DNA from: Hydrocarboniphaga daqingensis
Lineage (GTDB): Bacteria; Pseudomonadota; Gammaproteobacteria; Nevskiales; Nevskiaceae
Direction of reading: 5' to 3'
Assembly (NCBI RefSeq): GCF_900129825.1
Contig: NZ_FQWZ01000004.1
Coordinates: 253,116-317,115 of the forward strand
DNA length: 64,000 nucleotides
Part shown: positions 1 to 7,395 of the stretch, one piece after another
Layout: each line of letters starts with the position of its first letter
How positions within the stretch are numbered: the stretch's first letter is position 1
Program-made: the position numbers and the translations under genes
Notes under the pieces: generated by a model
Database searches by the model: none
Told to the model about the DNA's origin: nothing
Seen by the model: only the letters and a program-made list of their open reading frames with translations

Positions 1-2
1 TC

Positions 3-218
3 GTCGTGCTGGTCGAGTCGCGGGCCGCGGACGCCACCGCTCGCGCGGCGCTGTGCGAACAGGTTTCCGGCGTATTGCGGGCGCGTCACGGCATTGAGGT
101 GCGCGTCGTGCCGGTGCCGCCGCGCTCGTTGCCGCAGACCTCGTCCGGCAAGCTCAGCCGCGCCAAGGCGCGGGCGCTGTACCTGGCGGGGAGCTTCAAG
201 CTTGCCGGCGCCGGCTGA
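3..218 (+). CDS. fatty acyl-AMP ligase / acyl-ACP synthetase, C-terminal fragment
   Basis: Only the last ~71 codons are inside the window; the gene begins upstream. The tail carries the conserved adenylate-forming-enzyme end PQTSSGKLSRAKAR, whose lysine is the usual catalytic Lys of the AMP-binding superfamily, and the LYLAG ending is typical of fatty acyl-AMP ligases. These enzymes activate a fatty acid as acyl-AMP and load it onto an acyl carrier protein. The next genes are a CerR-like dehydrogenase, an ACP and a serine palmitoyltransferase, so the likely job is charging that ACP for sphingolipid synthesis, as proposed for the acyl-ACP synthetase of the Caulobacter sphingolipid locus. The stop overlaps the next gene by 17 bases. 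Substrate specificity cannot be judged from the fragment. Confidence 0.75.
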   Translation, partial: VVLVESRAADATARAALCEQVSGVLRARHGIEVRVVPVPPRSLPQTSSGKLSRAKARALYLAGSFKLAGAG

Positions 219-1170
219 CGCCGGCCGCACGGTCGCCGTCACCGGCGCCACCGGCTTCATCGGCCGACGCTTGCTGCCGCAGCTGGCCGCGGCCGGCTGG
301 AATCTGCGCATCCTGGTCCGCCGCGACCCGGCTGACGCGCAATGGGCCGGACTGGACATCGACGTCGTACAAGGCAGCCTCGACCAGCGCGACGCGCTGC
401 GCCGGCTGGTGACCGGCGTCGACGCGGTGATCCATCTGGCCGGCTGCATCAAGGCGCCGCACCGCGACGATTATCTGCGCGCCAACCGCGACGGCAGCGG
501 CGATCTGGCCGGCGCGATCGCCGCACACGTCCCGGAAGCGCATCTGCTGCTGGTGTCGAGCTTGGCGGCGCGCGAGCCCGCGCTGTCCGATTACGCGTTC
601 AGCAAGCGCGCTGGCGAACAGGCCGCGACCGATCGGCTGGGCGAGCGGGTGTCGGTGCTGCGCCCGCCGGCGGTCTATGGCCCTGGCGATCGCGAAACGC
701 TGGCGTTTTTCCAGCTGGCGGCGCTGCGCTGGGTGCCCCTGCTGGGTTCCGCCGATGCGCGCAGTGCCGTGATTCATGTCGACGATCTGGCGGCCGCGAT
801 GGTCGCGATGATCGAACGCGGCGCCAGCGGCCGTGTCGAAGTGCCCAGCGACGCCACGCCAGCGGGCTACAGCTGGCGACAGATCATGCAGGCGGCCGCA
901 GAGGCCATCGGCGCGCATCCCCGCGGCTTTGTCGAAGTGCCGTGTAGCTTGTTACGCAGCGTGGCCTGGGCCGGCGACCTGGGCCGGCGCCTGGGCCAGG
1001 CCAACATGCTCAGCTCCGACAAGCTGCGCGAACTGCGCCATCGCGACTGGTCGGTAGCGCCCGCCGAGCGCCTGCAGCTGGATGCGTGGTCGCCGCGCTA
1101 CGGCCTGCATGACGGATTTGCCGATGCCGTGGTCGCCTATCGTCGGCTCGGCTGGCTGCCATTGGCTTGA
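202..1170 (+). CDS. NAD-dependent epimerase/dehydratase family protein, CerR-like (putative oxo-ceramide reductase)
   Basis: This is a 322-residue extended short-chain dehydrogenase. The nucleotide-binding GATGFIG is at residues 15-21 and the catalytic pair YAFSK at 131-135. I chose the TTG at 202 because a GGGGAG stands 8-9 bases upstream and the Rossmann motif then falls at the usual distance from the N-terminus; the reading frame stays open further upstream, but that part overlaps the ligase. Its place between an acyl-AMP ligase and an ACP/serine palmitoyltransferase pair matches CerR of bacterial ceramide pathways, which reduces the 3-oxo group after acylation. The family assignment is firm; the substrate is inferred from context. 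The gene overlaps the ligase by 17 bases, so the two are probably coupled. Confidence 0.75.
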   Translation: MPAPADAGRTVAVTGATGFIGRRLLPQLAAAGWNLRILVRRDPADAQWAGLDIDVVQGSLDQRDALRRLVTGVDAVIHLAGCIKAPHRDDYLRANRDGSGDLAGAIAAHVPEAHLLLVSSLAAREPALSDYAFSKRAGEQAATDRLGERVSVLRPPAVYGPGDRETLAFFQLAALRWVPLLGSADARSAVIHVDDLAAAMVAMIERGASGRVEVPSDATPAGYSWRQIMQAAAEAIGAHPRGFVEVPCSLLRSVAWAGDLGRRLGQANMLSSDKLRELRHRDWSVAPAERLQLDAWSPRYGLHDGFADAVVAYRRLGWLPLA

Positions 1171-1342
1171 CCGTGCGTCGCCCGCGGTCCGGCGCTATCG
1201 TCATACCGTTCACCCGGGTGTTACGGGATCGTGACGCCAGTTTGCTAAGCTTGTGACCAGTGTCGCGCTACTTGCATGGTCTAGGCCGGCGACCAGGGCT
1301 GATCCAAGGCCCTACTGGACCTGGGCATACCGTTGAGACCGA

Positions 1343-1600
1343 ATGAATTACTCCCCTGACGATATACGCGTCCACGTCACGGACGCCCTGAGGGCTGCGC
1401 TGACGCGGCCGGCTGACATCGAAGGCAGCACCCGCATCGTCCAGGACCTTGGCCTGGATTCGCTGGCCGTGATGAATCTGATGATGTCCCTTGAGGACCA
1501 CTACGACGTATCGATTCCGCTGGATCGGGTGGCGGAAATCGTGACCGTCGACGACCTGGTGAAGGCGGTTGTTCAACTGACGCAGAACGAGCGGGCATGA
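1343..1600 (+). CDS. acyl carrier protein, sphingolipid-dedicated
   Basis: This 85-residue ACP has the phosphopantetheine site DLGLDSLAVMN with Ser40 as the attachment serine, and the usual four-helix acidic composition. It is not next to fab genes. Its stop overlaps the start of the serine palmitoyltransferase gene (ATGA), and an acyl-AMP ligase ends about 1.1 kb upstream. The likely role is to present the activated acyl chain to the serine palmitoyltransferase, as the Spt-linked ACP does in Caulobacter and Sphingomonas. A 172-base gap separates it from the dehydrogenase, so it may have its own promoter, although I could not identify convincing -35/-10 boxes there. Confidence 0.85.
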   Translation: MNYSPDDIRVHVTDALRAALTRPADIEGSTRIVQDLGLDSLAVMNLMMSLEDHYDVSIPLDRVAEIVTVDDLVKAVVQLTQNERA

Positions 1601-2817
1601 GCATTCTTTCCAAGTTTGACCATCTGGCACAGACCTACGACCGGCTTGGCCCGGCTGATTCCAACCCGCTGAAAGTCACGTTCGACCGCATCCTGTCGTC
1701 GACCGAGGGCGTCATCAATGGACGCCAGACGATACTGCTCGGCACCAACAACTACCTGGGCCTGACCTTCGATGAAGGCTGCATCGAGCAGTCGGTCGCG
1801 GCAGTCCGCAGCTTCGGTACCGGGACCACCGGTTCGCGCGTCGCCAACGGCAGCTATTCGGGGCACCGCGATCTGGAACTGGCGATGGCCCAGTTTTATG
1901 GCCGTCGCCACGGCATGGTGTTCAGCACCGGCTACCAAGCCAATCTGAGCATGCTGTCGACGCTGGCCGGCCGCGAGGATTACCTGATCCTCGATTCCGA
2001 CAGCCACGCCAGCATCTACGACGGCGCCCGGCTCGGCCACGCCGAAGTGATCCGCTTCCGCCACAACGACCCGGACGACTTGTTCAAGCGGCTGCGTCGT
2101 TTGAAGGACCATCCGGGCAGCAAGCTGATCGTCGTCGAAGGCATCTATTCGATGCTCGGTGACTCGGCGCCGCTGGCCGAGATCGCGCAGGTCAAGCGCG
2201 AAACCGGCGCCTATCTGCTGGTCGATGAAGCGCATTCGATGGGCGTGCTCGGCGCGACCGGTCGCGGTCTGTCCGAGGCGGCCGGCGTCGAAGCCGATGT
2301 CGACTTCATCGTCGGCACGTTCTCCAAGAGCCTGGGCAGCGTCGGCGGCTTCTGCGTCAGCGATATCGACGGATTCGAAGTGCTGCGCGTCGCGTGCCGG
2401 CCGTACATGTTCACCGCATCGCTGCCGCCGGCCGTGATCGCCAGCACGCAGGAGGCGCTGCGTCGGATGATCCAGGAGCCGGGCATGCGGGTGCGCCTGC
2501 GCGACAACGCCGAGCGCCTGTATCACGGCCTGAGCTCGCTTGGCTTCCAGGTGGGTCCGCAGGCCAGCCCGATCGTGTCGGTCGCCGTCAACGACAACGA
2601 AACCGCGGTGCGCTTCTGGAACATGCTGCTGCACGGGGGGCTGTACGTGAACCTCGCGCTGCCGCCGGCGACGCCGACCAACAAGCCGCTGATGCGTGCC
2701 AGCATCAGTGCTGCGCACACGCCGCGCCAGATCGATACCGCGATTGCGCTGTTCGCCGACATCGGCCAGCGCCTGGGCGTGATCCCGAGCCGCGAGCCGG
2801 TCGCACTGGTCGCCTGA
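1597..2817 (+). CDS. spt: serine palmitoyltransferase (alpha-oxoamine synthase family)
   Basis: This 406-residue PLP enzyme of the alpha-oxoamine synthase family condenses serine with a long-chain acyl thioester to give 3-oxosphinganine. Visible marks are DEAHSMG at 210-216 (PLP-binding aspartate), SHAS at 136-139 and GTFSKSLGS with Lys244 as the Schiff-base lysine. KBL and BioF are close relatives, but the upstream ACP joined by an ATGA overlap and the surrounding CerR-like, bCerS-like and lipid-kinase genes favour serine palmitoyltransferase. The upstream acyl-AMP ligase suggests that acyl-ACP rather than acyl-CoA is the donor. A strong terminator follows. Confidence 0.85.
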   Translation: MSILSKFDHLAQTYDRLGPADSNPLKVTFDRILSSTEGVINGRQTILLGTNNYLGLTFDEGCIEQSVAAVRSFGTGTTGSRVANGSYSGHRDLELAMAQFYGRRHGMVFSTGYQANLSMLSTLAGREDYLILDSDSHASIYDGARLGHAEVIRFRHNDPDDLFKRLRRLKDHPGSKLIVVEGIYSMLGDSAPLAEIAQVKRETGAYLLVDEAHSMGVLGATGRGLSEAAGVEADVDFIVGTFSKSLGSVGGFCVSDIDGFEVLRVACRPYMFTASLPPAVIASTQEALRRMIQEPGMRVRLRDNAERLYHGLSSLGFQVGPQASPIVSVAVNDNETAVRFWNMLLHGGLYVNLALPPATPTNKPLMRASISAAHTPRQIDTAIALFADIGQRLGVIPSREPVALVA

Positions 2818-2839
2818 TCCTCCGACGTTGCCGCATCCG

Positions 2840-2872
2840 GCGGGCCGCCTGGCAGGGCGGCCCGCTTTTTTT
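2840..2872 (+). terminator. intrinsic terminator after spt
   Basis: A perfect 10-bp GC stem (2840-2849 with 2856-2865) with a six-base loop is followed by seven T on the plus strand. It lies between the convergent spt gene and the minus-strand head-group operon and ends the spt transcript. Confidence 0.85.
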
Positions 2873-2908
2873 ATGCGCGGCCGCCGTTGTGAGCGCGCTC
2901 GGCTCGCT

Positions 2909-3856
2909 TCAGCGCAAGGCTTTGGCGCGGCGCAGCTTCCACAGCACGGCCGGGGCAGCCAATAACGGATGGCGACGCTGCCAGGCGCTGAGCTGCAACT
3001 GGATGCCGGCATGGCGTTCGACTTTCCACGCCACGTAGTCGGCGCCGTTCTCGAACGTAAACGTCGCCTTGGCCAGCCGGGCCAGGTTCAGCGGCTTGCC
3101 CAGCGCATGCCGCAGCTTCCAGGCACGCGCGCCGAGCTGGCGCTGTGTCGGGTTGATCCGCGGCTCCAGCAGGTTGCCATCACGGACGCGGAAATCGACG
3201 CTCGACGCGCGCCAGGCCAGCGGCAGCAGCCGTGTGTAGCGCTCGCTCTCGTGCTCGATCAGGCTGCGGGCGCGGCAGCCACCGCGCTCGACGCGCAGTT
3301 CGGCGGCATAGGTCCGCTGAAACAGGGCCTGCCAGAACTCCACGGCTCGACCGCGTTCGGGTCCGAGCAACGCGGCCCAGCGTGCCGCCGTGGCGACAGC
3401 GGCGCAGACGGCGGCGATGGTCTGCGTGCGCGCCGCTGGATCGCGCACCCAAGCCAGCCCGAGCGGCTGGGCGAAGCGCGCCCACAGCGTCGTGTCGATC
3501 GCCGCCTGGCGCATGCCGCGCTGGAACTGCTGCAGGCTCAGCACAGCGACTTTGGCGCGCAGATCGACGCCGTCGATCTGCGTGGTCTCGTACGACACGT
3601 TCGGCGGTAGCAACTGGTTGGCGATCGCGGCGACGCGGCGCGGATGCCAGCGGGCGAGCCGGTCGACCAGCACGTAGTAGTCGAGCACGCCGCCCAGATC
3701 GCCGCTGCGCAGGTTGGAGCCGTAGAACAACACCGCCACCACGGTATTGCCGCCGCGCTGCGCCAGCTGTGCGGCGAACGCGGCGATCGCCGGCGCCACC
3801 GGCCGATCGAGTTCCTGCGCGATGGCGCGCTGCAGTGGATCTCGTGCGGCGCTCAT
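2909..3856 (-). CDS. Tam41-like nucleotidyltransferase (putative CTP:ceramide-1-phosphate or phosphatidate cytidylyltransferase)
   Basis: This is a 315-residue soluble protein. Near residues 43-68 it has FYGSNLRSGDLGGVLDYYVL followed by VDRLARWHP. That is a nucleotidyltransferase-fold GS...D-x-D type signature, and its spacing resembles mitochondrial Tam41 CDP-diacylglycerol synthases (YGSG...DFIF.V...W). A later segment, LRAKVAVLSLQQFQRGM, matches in style the Tam41 region after the core. The start ATG overlaps the stop of the lipid-kinase gene (ATGA), so it is the third gene of a coupled operon: phosphatidyltransferase, lipid kinase, nucleotidyltransferase. I infer that it activates a lipid phosphate, possibly ceramide-1-phosphate, with CTP. 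The Tam41 resemblance is by eye only; it could be a diverged nucleotidyltransferase with another substrate. Confidence 0.55.
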   Translation of the reverse strand: MSAARDPLQRAIAQELDRPVAPAIAAFAAQLAQRGGNTVVAVLFYGSNLRSGDLGGVLDYYVLVDRLARWHPRRVAAIANQLLPPNVSYETTQIDGVDLRAKVAVLSLQQFQRGMRQAAIDTTLWARFAQPLGLAWVRDPAARTQTIAAVCAAVATAARWAALLGPERGRAVEFWQALFQRTYAAELRVERGGCRARSLIEHESERYTRLLPLAWRASSVDFRVRDGNLLEPRINPTQRQLGARAWKLRHALGKPLNLARLAKATFTFENGADYVAWKVERHAGIQLQLSAWQRRHPLLAAPAVLWKLRRAKALR

Positions 3857-4773
3857 GGCGTAACGAAGCGCAATGCCGGACCGGCAGCGAGCCGGTAGCA
3901 GCCGTCGGCAGCAGGGTAGGGTTCACCGTCGACGATCATCGGCGTTGTGGAACGGATCTCGATGTCATGGGCGCTGCTGCTGCGATAAGCGCCGCTGGCC
4001 AGCATCGAGGCCGTCGGTCGGCCTCGCAGCAGCGGCAGCAGCGAGCGCGCCAGCTGGGGCGGCGGCGCGTCGATGTCGAGGTAGCGCATCGTGCCGTTGC
4101 GGCTGCCCCAAAACGGCCACAGGCCCAGCATCAGGTTGTGCAGGCTGCTGGCCAGGAACAGGAAGCGCGAGCCGGTACGCGGTGTTTCGTCGTCGATGCG
4201 CAGCGTCATCGGATCCCCTTGCGCCCAGTCGCCGACGCCGCGCAGCGCCTGCCACATCGATGCAGCGATCGTGATGGCCACCGAGGCACCGCCCCCGGTG
4301 CGGATATGGTCGTGGTTGTATTGCGTGGCGCGGTTGAGCGCCCCCAAGCCCATGAAAAAGCCGAGCACGGCGGCTTCGCCCGTGCGCTGCACGGCGATCG
4401 GCCTGCGCGATTCCTCACGCCGCCAGCGGCCGGCGCCGGCCGCGGCGATCAGCCGCGTGTAGGCGTCGCGTGACGGCATGCAGGCGCCGACGTCGGACGC
4501 GACCAGGTTTGCGTTACCGGCGGCCAACAACGCGATGGCGGGCAGCGGGGCATCGCCGTAGGCGCGCGGTAGCAGACCGAGCACGTCGCGCAGCGTCCCG
4601 TCGCCGCCACTGACGATCAACAGGTCGACTTCGCGCCGGGCGTAGTCCTGCAGGCTGGCCAGCAGTTCGGCGGGCGTCATCGGCGAGGCCGCCGTCAGAC
4701 CGGCCGGCAAGCGCACCGCCAAGCCGCGATTGCGGCGGCTGCGCGGATTGTGGATCAGCGCGACCTGATGCAT
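3853..4773 (-). CDS. diacylglycerol-kinase-family lipid kinase (putative ceramide kinase, CpgB-like)
   Basis: This 306-residue protein has the DAGK/sphingosine-kinase catalytic signature: IHNPRSRRNRG near the N-terminus, then VSGGDGTLRDVLG (the GGDGT nucleotide-binding motif) around residues 54-66. The start at 4773 is the ATG that shares one base with the stop of the phosphatidyltransferase; upstream codons in frame lie inside that gene. In Caulobacter crescentus a DAGK-family enzyme beside spt, CpgB, is a ceramide kinase in ceramide phosphoglycerate synthesis, and the same neighbourhood here makes that role likely. Diacylglycerol, sphinganine or undecaprenol are other possible substrates. 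It is tightly coupled to the genes on both sides. Confidence 0.75.
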   Translation of the reverse strand: MHQVALIHNPRSRRNRGLAVRLPAGLTAASPMTPAELLASLQDYARREVDLLIVSGGDGTLRDVLGLLPRAYGDAPLPAIALLAAGNANLVASDVGACMPSRDAYTRLIAAAGAGRWRREESRRPIAVQRTGEAAVLGFFMGLGALNRATQYNHDHIRTGGGASVAITIAASMWQALRGVGDWAQGDPMTLRIDDETPRTGSRFLFLASSLHNLMLGLWPFWGSRNGTMRYLDIDAPPPQLARSLLPLLRGRPTASMLASGAYRSSSAHDIEIRSTTPMIVDGEPYPAADGCYRLAAGPALRFVTP

Positions 4774-5933
4774 CAGCGGCTGAGCCAGGACGTCAGCGGG
4801 CCGCGCCGGCGCGCCAGCGCCGCTTGCACGATCTGCAGCGCATGCACGCCGAAACACAGCAGCGTCCAGATCGCGACGGCGATCATGCCGAGGTCGGGCC
4901 GACCGGCGACGACGGACAGCGTCAGCAGCAGCAGGTTGGGATTGCGACGCGCCGTGATCAGTCGGAAGAAGCTGTCGAACGGGCGCCAGATGTGCATCTC
5001 AATGGCGAAGGCCTTGATGAAGATGCCTTCCTCGATACGCTGGGCGACGTAGCCGCCGATCACGATCGCCAGAATCAAACCCGTCTGCGCCAGCGGCAGG
5101 CCGACAGCGCCGAGCCCGACGATCCAGGCCCAGTACCAGAACGGCGGATGGATCAGGTCGATGCCGTGATCGAACACGTCGCCAAACTTCGATGAGTTCA
5201 TCGTCACCCGCGCCAGCTTGCCGTCGACGGTGTCGAGGAAGGTCATCATCCAGGCCGCGGCCAGGCCCCATCCGAACTGGCCGTGCCAGAAGCAGGCCAT
5301 CGCCGCGAGCACCATCAGCAGGCTGACGAACGTGACCTGATTGGGCGTGATGCCGATGATCGCGCACCAGCGCGTCACGTGGCGCGCCGGCGTCGGCCAG
5401 ACGTACTTGGTGACCACGTCGGTAACGCCCTTGTACGAGCCGCTGAACATCCGCTTTTCGATCGACGTCAGCGTCGCAGCCGACAGCGGCAGCAGGTAGG
5501 GCGTTTCGCGTTTGCGCAGCTTGTTGTTGTAGTGGCTCGCCAGCGTTGCCGGCGTGCGCCGGTCCAGCGGTGTCGCCGGATCGGCGCCTTGCAGCAGCGT
5601 GGCAGCGATCGCAGCGGCCTGATCGGCATCGACCTTGGCGGCGACTGCCCGGCCGCTGACCTCGTCGACCAGCAGCGTGCCGTTGGCGGCTTGCACCAGC
5701 GCGGCGACCAGCGGTTCGTCATACACCCAGCCGGCATCGACGACGAGCACGCTGCGCGCGCCGGCTACCGCGTCGGCAGTGTCGACGATGCCGACGCCGA
5801 GCCGCTGCAGCTGGCGGCCGATCCGCTGCCGCGAACTCAAACCCCACAGCCGCACGGGTGCATCGCCAACCACCAGGGCCAGGGGCCGTTCGGTTGCGCG
5901 CGGGCCGCCGGAAGACGCTTGCAGCTGTGTCAT
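4773..5933 (-). CDS. CDP-alcohol phosphatidyltransferase with extra N-terminal domain
   Basis: This 386-residue protein has the complete CDP-alcohol phosphotransferase motif D-x2-DG-x2-AR-x8-G-x3-D-x3-D at about residues 234-259, inside a multi-helix membrane domain (~190-386). The first ~150 residues are soluble and alpha/beta-like. The junction (KRMFSGSYKGVTDVV...TPNQVT) resembles the linker before the DIPPS domain in inositol-phosphate cytidylyltransferase/DIPP synthase fusions, although no intact nucleotidyltransferase motif is visible here. I placed the start at the ATG at 5933, 34 bases from the divergent phosphoesterase gene. It heads the operon with the lipid kinase and the Tam41-like protein and probably forms the phosphodiester head group of the sphingolipid. 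The direction of transfer (CDP-lipid plus phospho-alcohol, or CDP-alcohol plus ceramide) is not decided by the sequence. Confidence 0.8.
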   Translation of the reverse strand: MTQLQASSGGPRATERPLALVVGDAPVRLWGLSSRQRIGRQLQRLGVGIVDTADAVAGARSVLVVDAGWVYDEPLVAALVQAANGTLLVDEVSGRAVAAKVDADQAAAIAATLLQGADPATPLDRRTPATLASHYNNKLRKRETPYLLPLSAATLTSIEKRMFSGSYKGVTDVVTKYVWPTPARHVTRWCAIIGITPNQVTFVSLLMVLAAMACFWHGQFGWGLAAAWMMTFLDTVDGKLARVTMNSSKFGDVFDHGIDLIHPPFWYWAWIVGLGAVGLPLAQTGLILAIVIGGYVAQRIEEGIFIKAFAIEMHIWRPFDSFFRLITARRNPNLLLLTLSVVAGRPDLGMIAVAIWTLLCFGVHALQIVQAALARRRGPLTSWLSR

Positions 5934-5967
5934 GATCGTTTCGATGCCGTAAAGCCCGCCATTATCC

Positions 5968-6906
5968 GTGACCTCCTCCCCAACCGCATCCGTCGGCCCG
6001 TTCCGGCTGGCGCATTTGTCTGACCCGCATCTGGCATTCGAGCCGCGCTTGACGCTGCGCCAGCGCTTCAGCAAACGCCAGCTCAGCGCCCTAAGCTGGT
6101 GGCGCAGCCGCCATCGCTCGCAGCAGGCCGACTTGCTCGACCGCTTGATCGCCGACGCGCGCCCGTTTCAGCCTGAGCATTGGGCCATTACCGGCGACAT
6201 CGTCAACTTCTCGCTGCCCGGTGAGTTCACCCAAGCCGCTCGTTGGCTCGACGCGCTCGACGCCCGCGACCGCGTCAGCATCGTGCCCGGCAATCACGAT
6301 GCGCTGGTTGCGATGCCGGTGGACCAAGGCTGGCTTCATTGGCAGCCCTGGGTTGCCGGCGACGACGGACATCCGGCGTGGCCGTATTGGCGCCAGCGCG
6401 GCGATGTGGCGCTGATCGGCGTCAGTTCGGCGCTGCCGACGGCGCCGCTGCTGGCCAGCGGCCGCATCGGCACGGCGCAGTTGCAGCGGCTGGCGGCGCT
6501 GCTGGACGAGCTCGGCCGGCGCGGCTTGTGCCGCGTGCTGATGATCCATCACCCACCCGCTGCCGGCGCGATCTCGCGCCGCAAGGCGCTCGCCGACGCC
6601 GCCGAGTTGCGCGCGCTGCTGGCCCGGCACGGTGCCGAGCTGGTGATTCACGGCCACGCGCGCGATGCACGGCTCGATGCGATCAGCGGCCCGGCCGGGC
6701 CGATTCCGGTGCTCGGCCTGCCGTCAGCATCGGCGCTGCCCAGTTCCCGCGACGGCGGCTCGCGCTGGCAGTTGCTGGAACTGGAGCCGGCTGCCGCCGG
6801 CGGCTGGCGCTTGCGCCAGCGCGTGCGGATGTGGGACATCGGCCGGCAAGGCTTTGTCTCGGCCGGCGATTTCGTGTTTGCGTTGCCGCGTCAGATCGGC
6901 GGCTAA
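5968..6906 (+). CDS. calcineurin-like metallophosphoesterase
   Basis: This 312-residue protein carries the full metallophosphoesterase motif set: SDPH at 18-21, GDIVN at 76-80, GNHD at 108-111, then HHPP and HGHAR. The start is GTG at 5968, facing the phosphatidyltransferase gene across a 34-base gap, so the two operons probably share a divergent promoter region. No signal peptide is evident, so it is predicted cytosolic or membrane-peripheral. In this setting it could remove a terminal phosphate from a head-group intermediate, as phosphatidylglycerophosphate phosphatases do, or hydrolyse a CDP-linked intermediate. The family is certain; the substrate is inferred from context. Confidence 0.8.
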   Translation: MTSSPTASVGPFRLAHLSDPHLAFEPRLTLRQRFSKRQLSALSWWRSRHRSQQADLLDRLIADARPFQPEHWAITGDIVNFSLPGEFTQAARWLDALDARDRVSIVPGNHDALVAMPVDQGWLHWQPWVAGDDGHPAWPYWRQRGDVALIGVSSALPTAPLLASGRIGTAQLQRLAALLDELGRRGLCRVLMIHHPPAAGAISRRKALADAAELRALLARHGAELVIHGHARDARLDAISGPAGPIPVLGLPSASALPSSRDGGSRWQLLELEPAAAGGWRLRQRVRMWDIGRQGFVSAGDFVFALPRQIGG

Positions 6907-6938
6907 ACTTCGCTGCCGCCTCCATCGCCGCTGCCGAC

Positions 6939-7379
6939 ATGCCCAATGCCACTGCCATCAAGTTCGGATACCCGCAGACGCTGATCGCCGAACACGGGCC
7001 CTGGCTGGTGCTGCTGCGGCCCAAGGCGCCGACGCTGGGCGCGCTGACCATCGTCCATCGCAGCGATGCACGCGCGTTCGGCAGCTTGCCGGCCGACGAC
7101 TTCACCGCGTTGCAGCCGGTGGTCGCGCGCGCCGAGCGTGTGCTGCAGCAGCGGGTCGGCTTCGACCGGATCAATCACCTGATGCTGATGATGGTCGACC
7201 CGGACGTGCATTTTCATGTGCTGCCGCGCTATGCCGAGCCGCGCGAGTTTCACGGCAGCCGCTTCGTCGATGCCGGATGGCCAGGACCGCCGGCGCTGGA
7301 TCAAGTCATCACGCTCGACGCCGCGCAGCGCGATGCGCTGATGGCCGAGTTGCGCGCGCTGTGGCAGGCCGCCGAATGA
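6939..7379 (+). CDS. HIT family hydrolase/transferase
   Basis: This 146-residue protein of the histidine-triad superfamily acts on nucleotide-phosphate esters. The triad region is DVHFHVLPR at 89-97. The catalytic middle His91 and His93 are present, while the first triad histidine is Asp89. Family members hydrolyse or transfer nucleoside monophosphates, for example CDP-diacylglycerol hydrolase or galactose-1-phosphate uridylyltransferase relatives. It lies 32 bases after the phosphoesterase gene and 16 before lptF-like, in one operon. A role in recycling a CDP-activated lipid or head-group intermediate would fit, but is inference. Confidence 0.75.
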   Translation: MPNATAIKFGYPQTLIAEHGPWLVLLRPKAPTLGALTIVHRSDARAFGSLPADDFTALQPVVARAERVLQQRVGFDRINHLMLMMVDPDVHFHVLPRYAEPREFHGSRFVDAGWPGPPALDQVITLDAAQRDALMAELRALWQAAE

Positions 7380-7395
7380 GGCTGCGCGCCACCCG

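Noticed and set aside
94..201. Upstream in-frame extension of the CerR-like gene
   Set aside because: It lies wholly inside the acyl-AMP ligase frame, is Arg/Cys-rich and is not part of the SDR fold; TTG at 202 has a good ribosome-binding site.
1573..3012. Long open frame antisense to spt and the terminator
   Set aside because: It mirrors spt codon structure in a GC-rich genome, crosses a terminator and has no recognisable domain.
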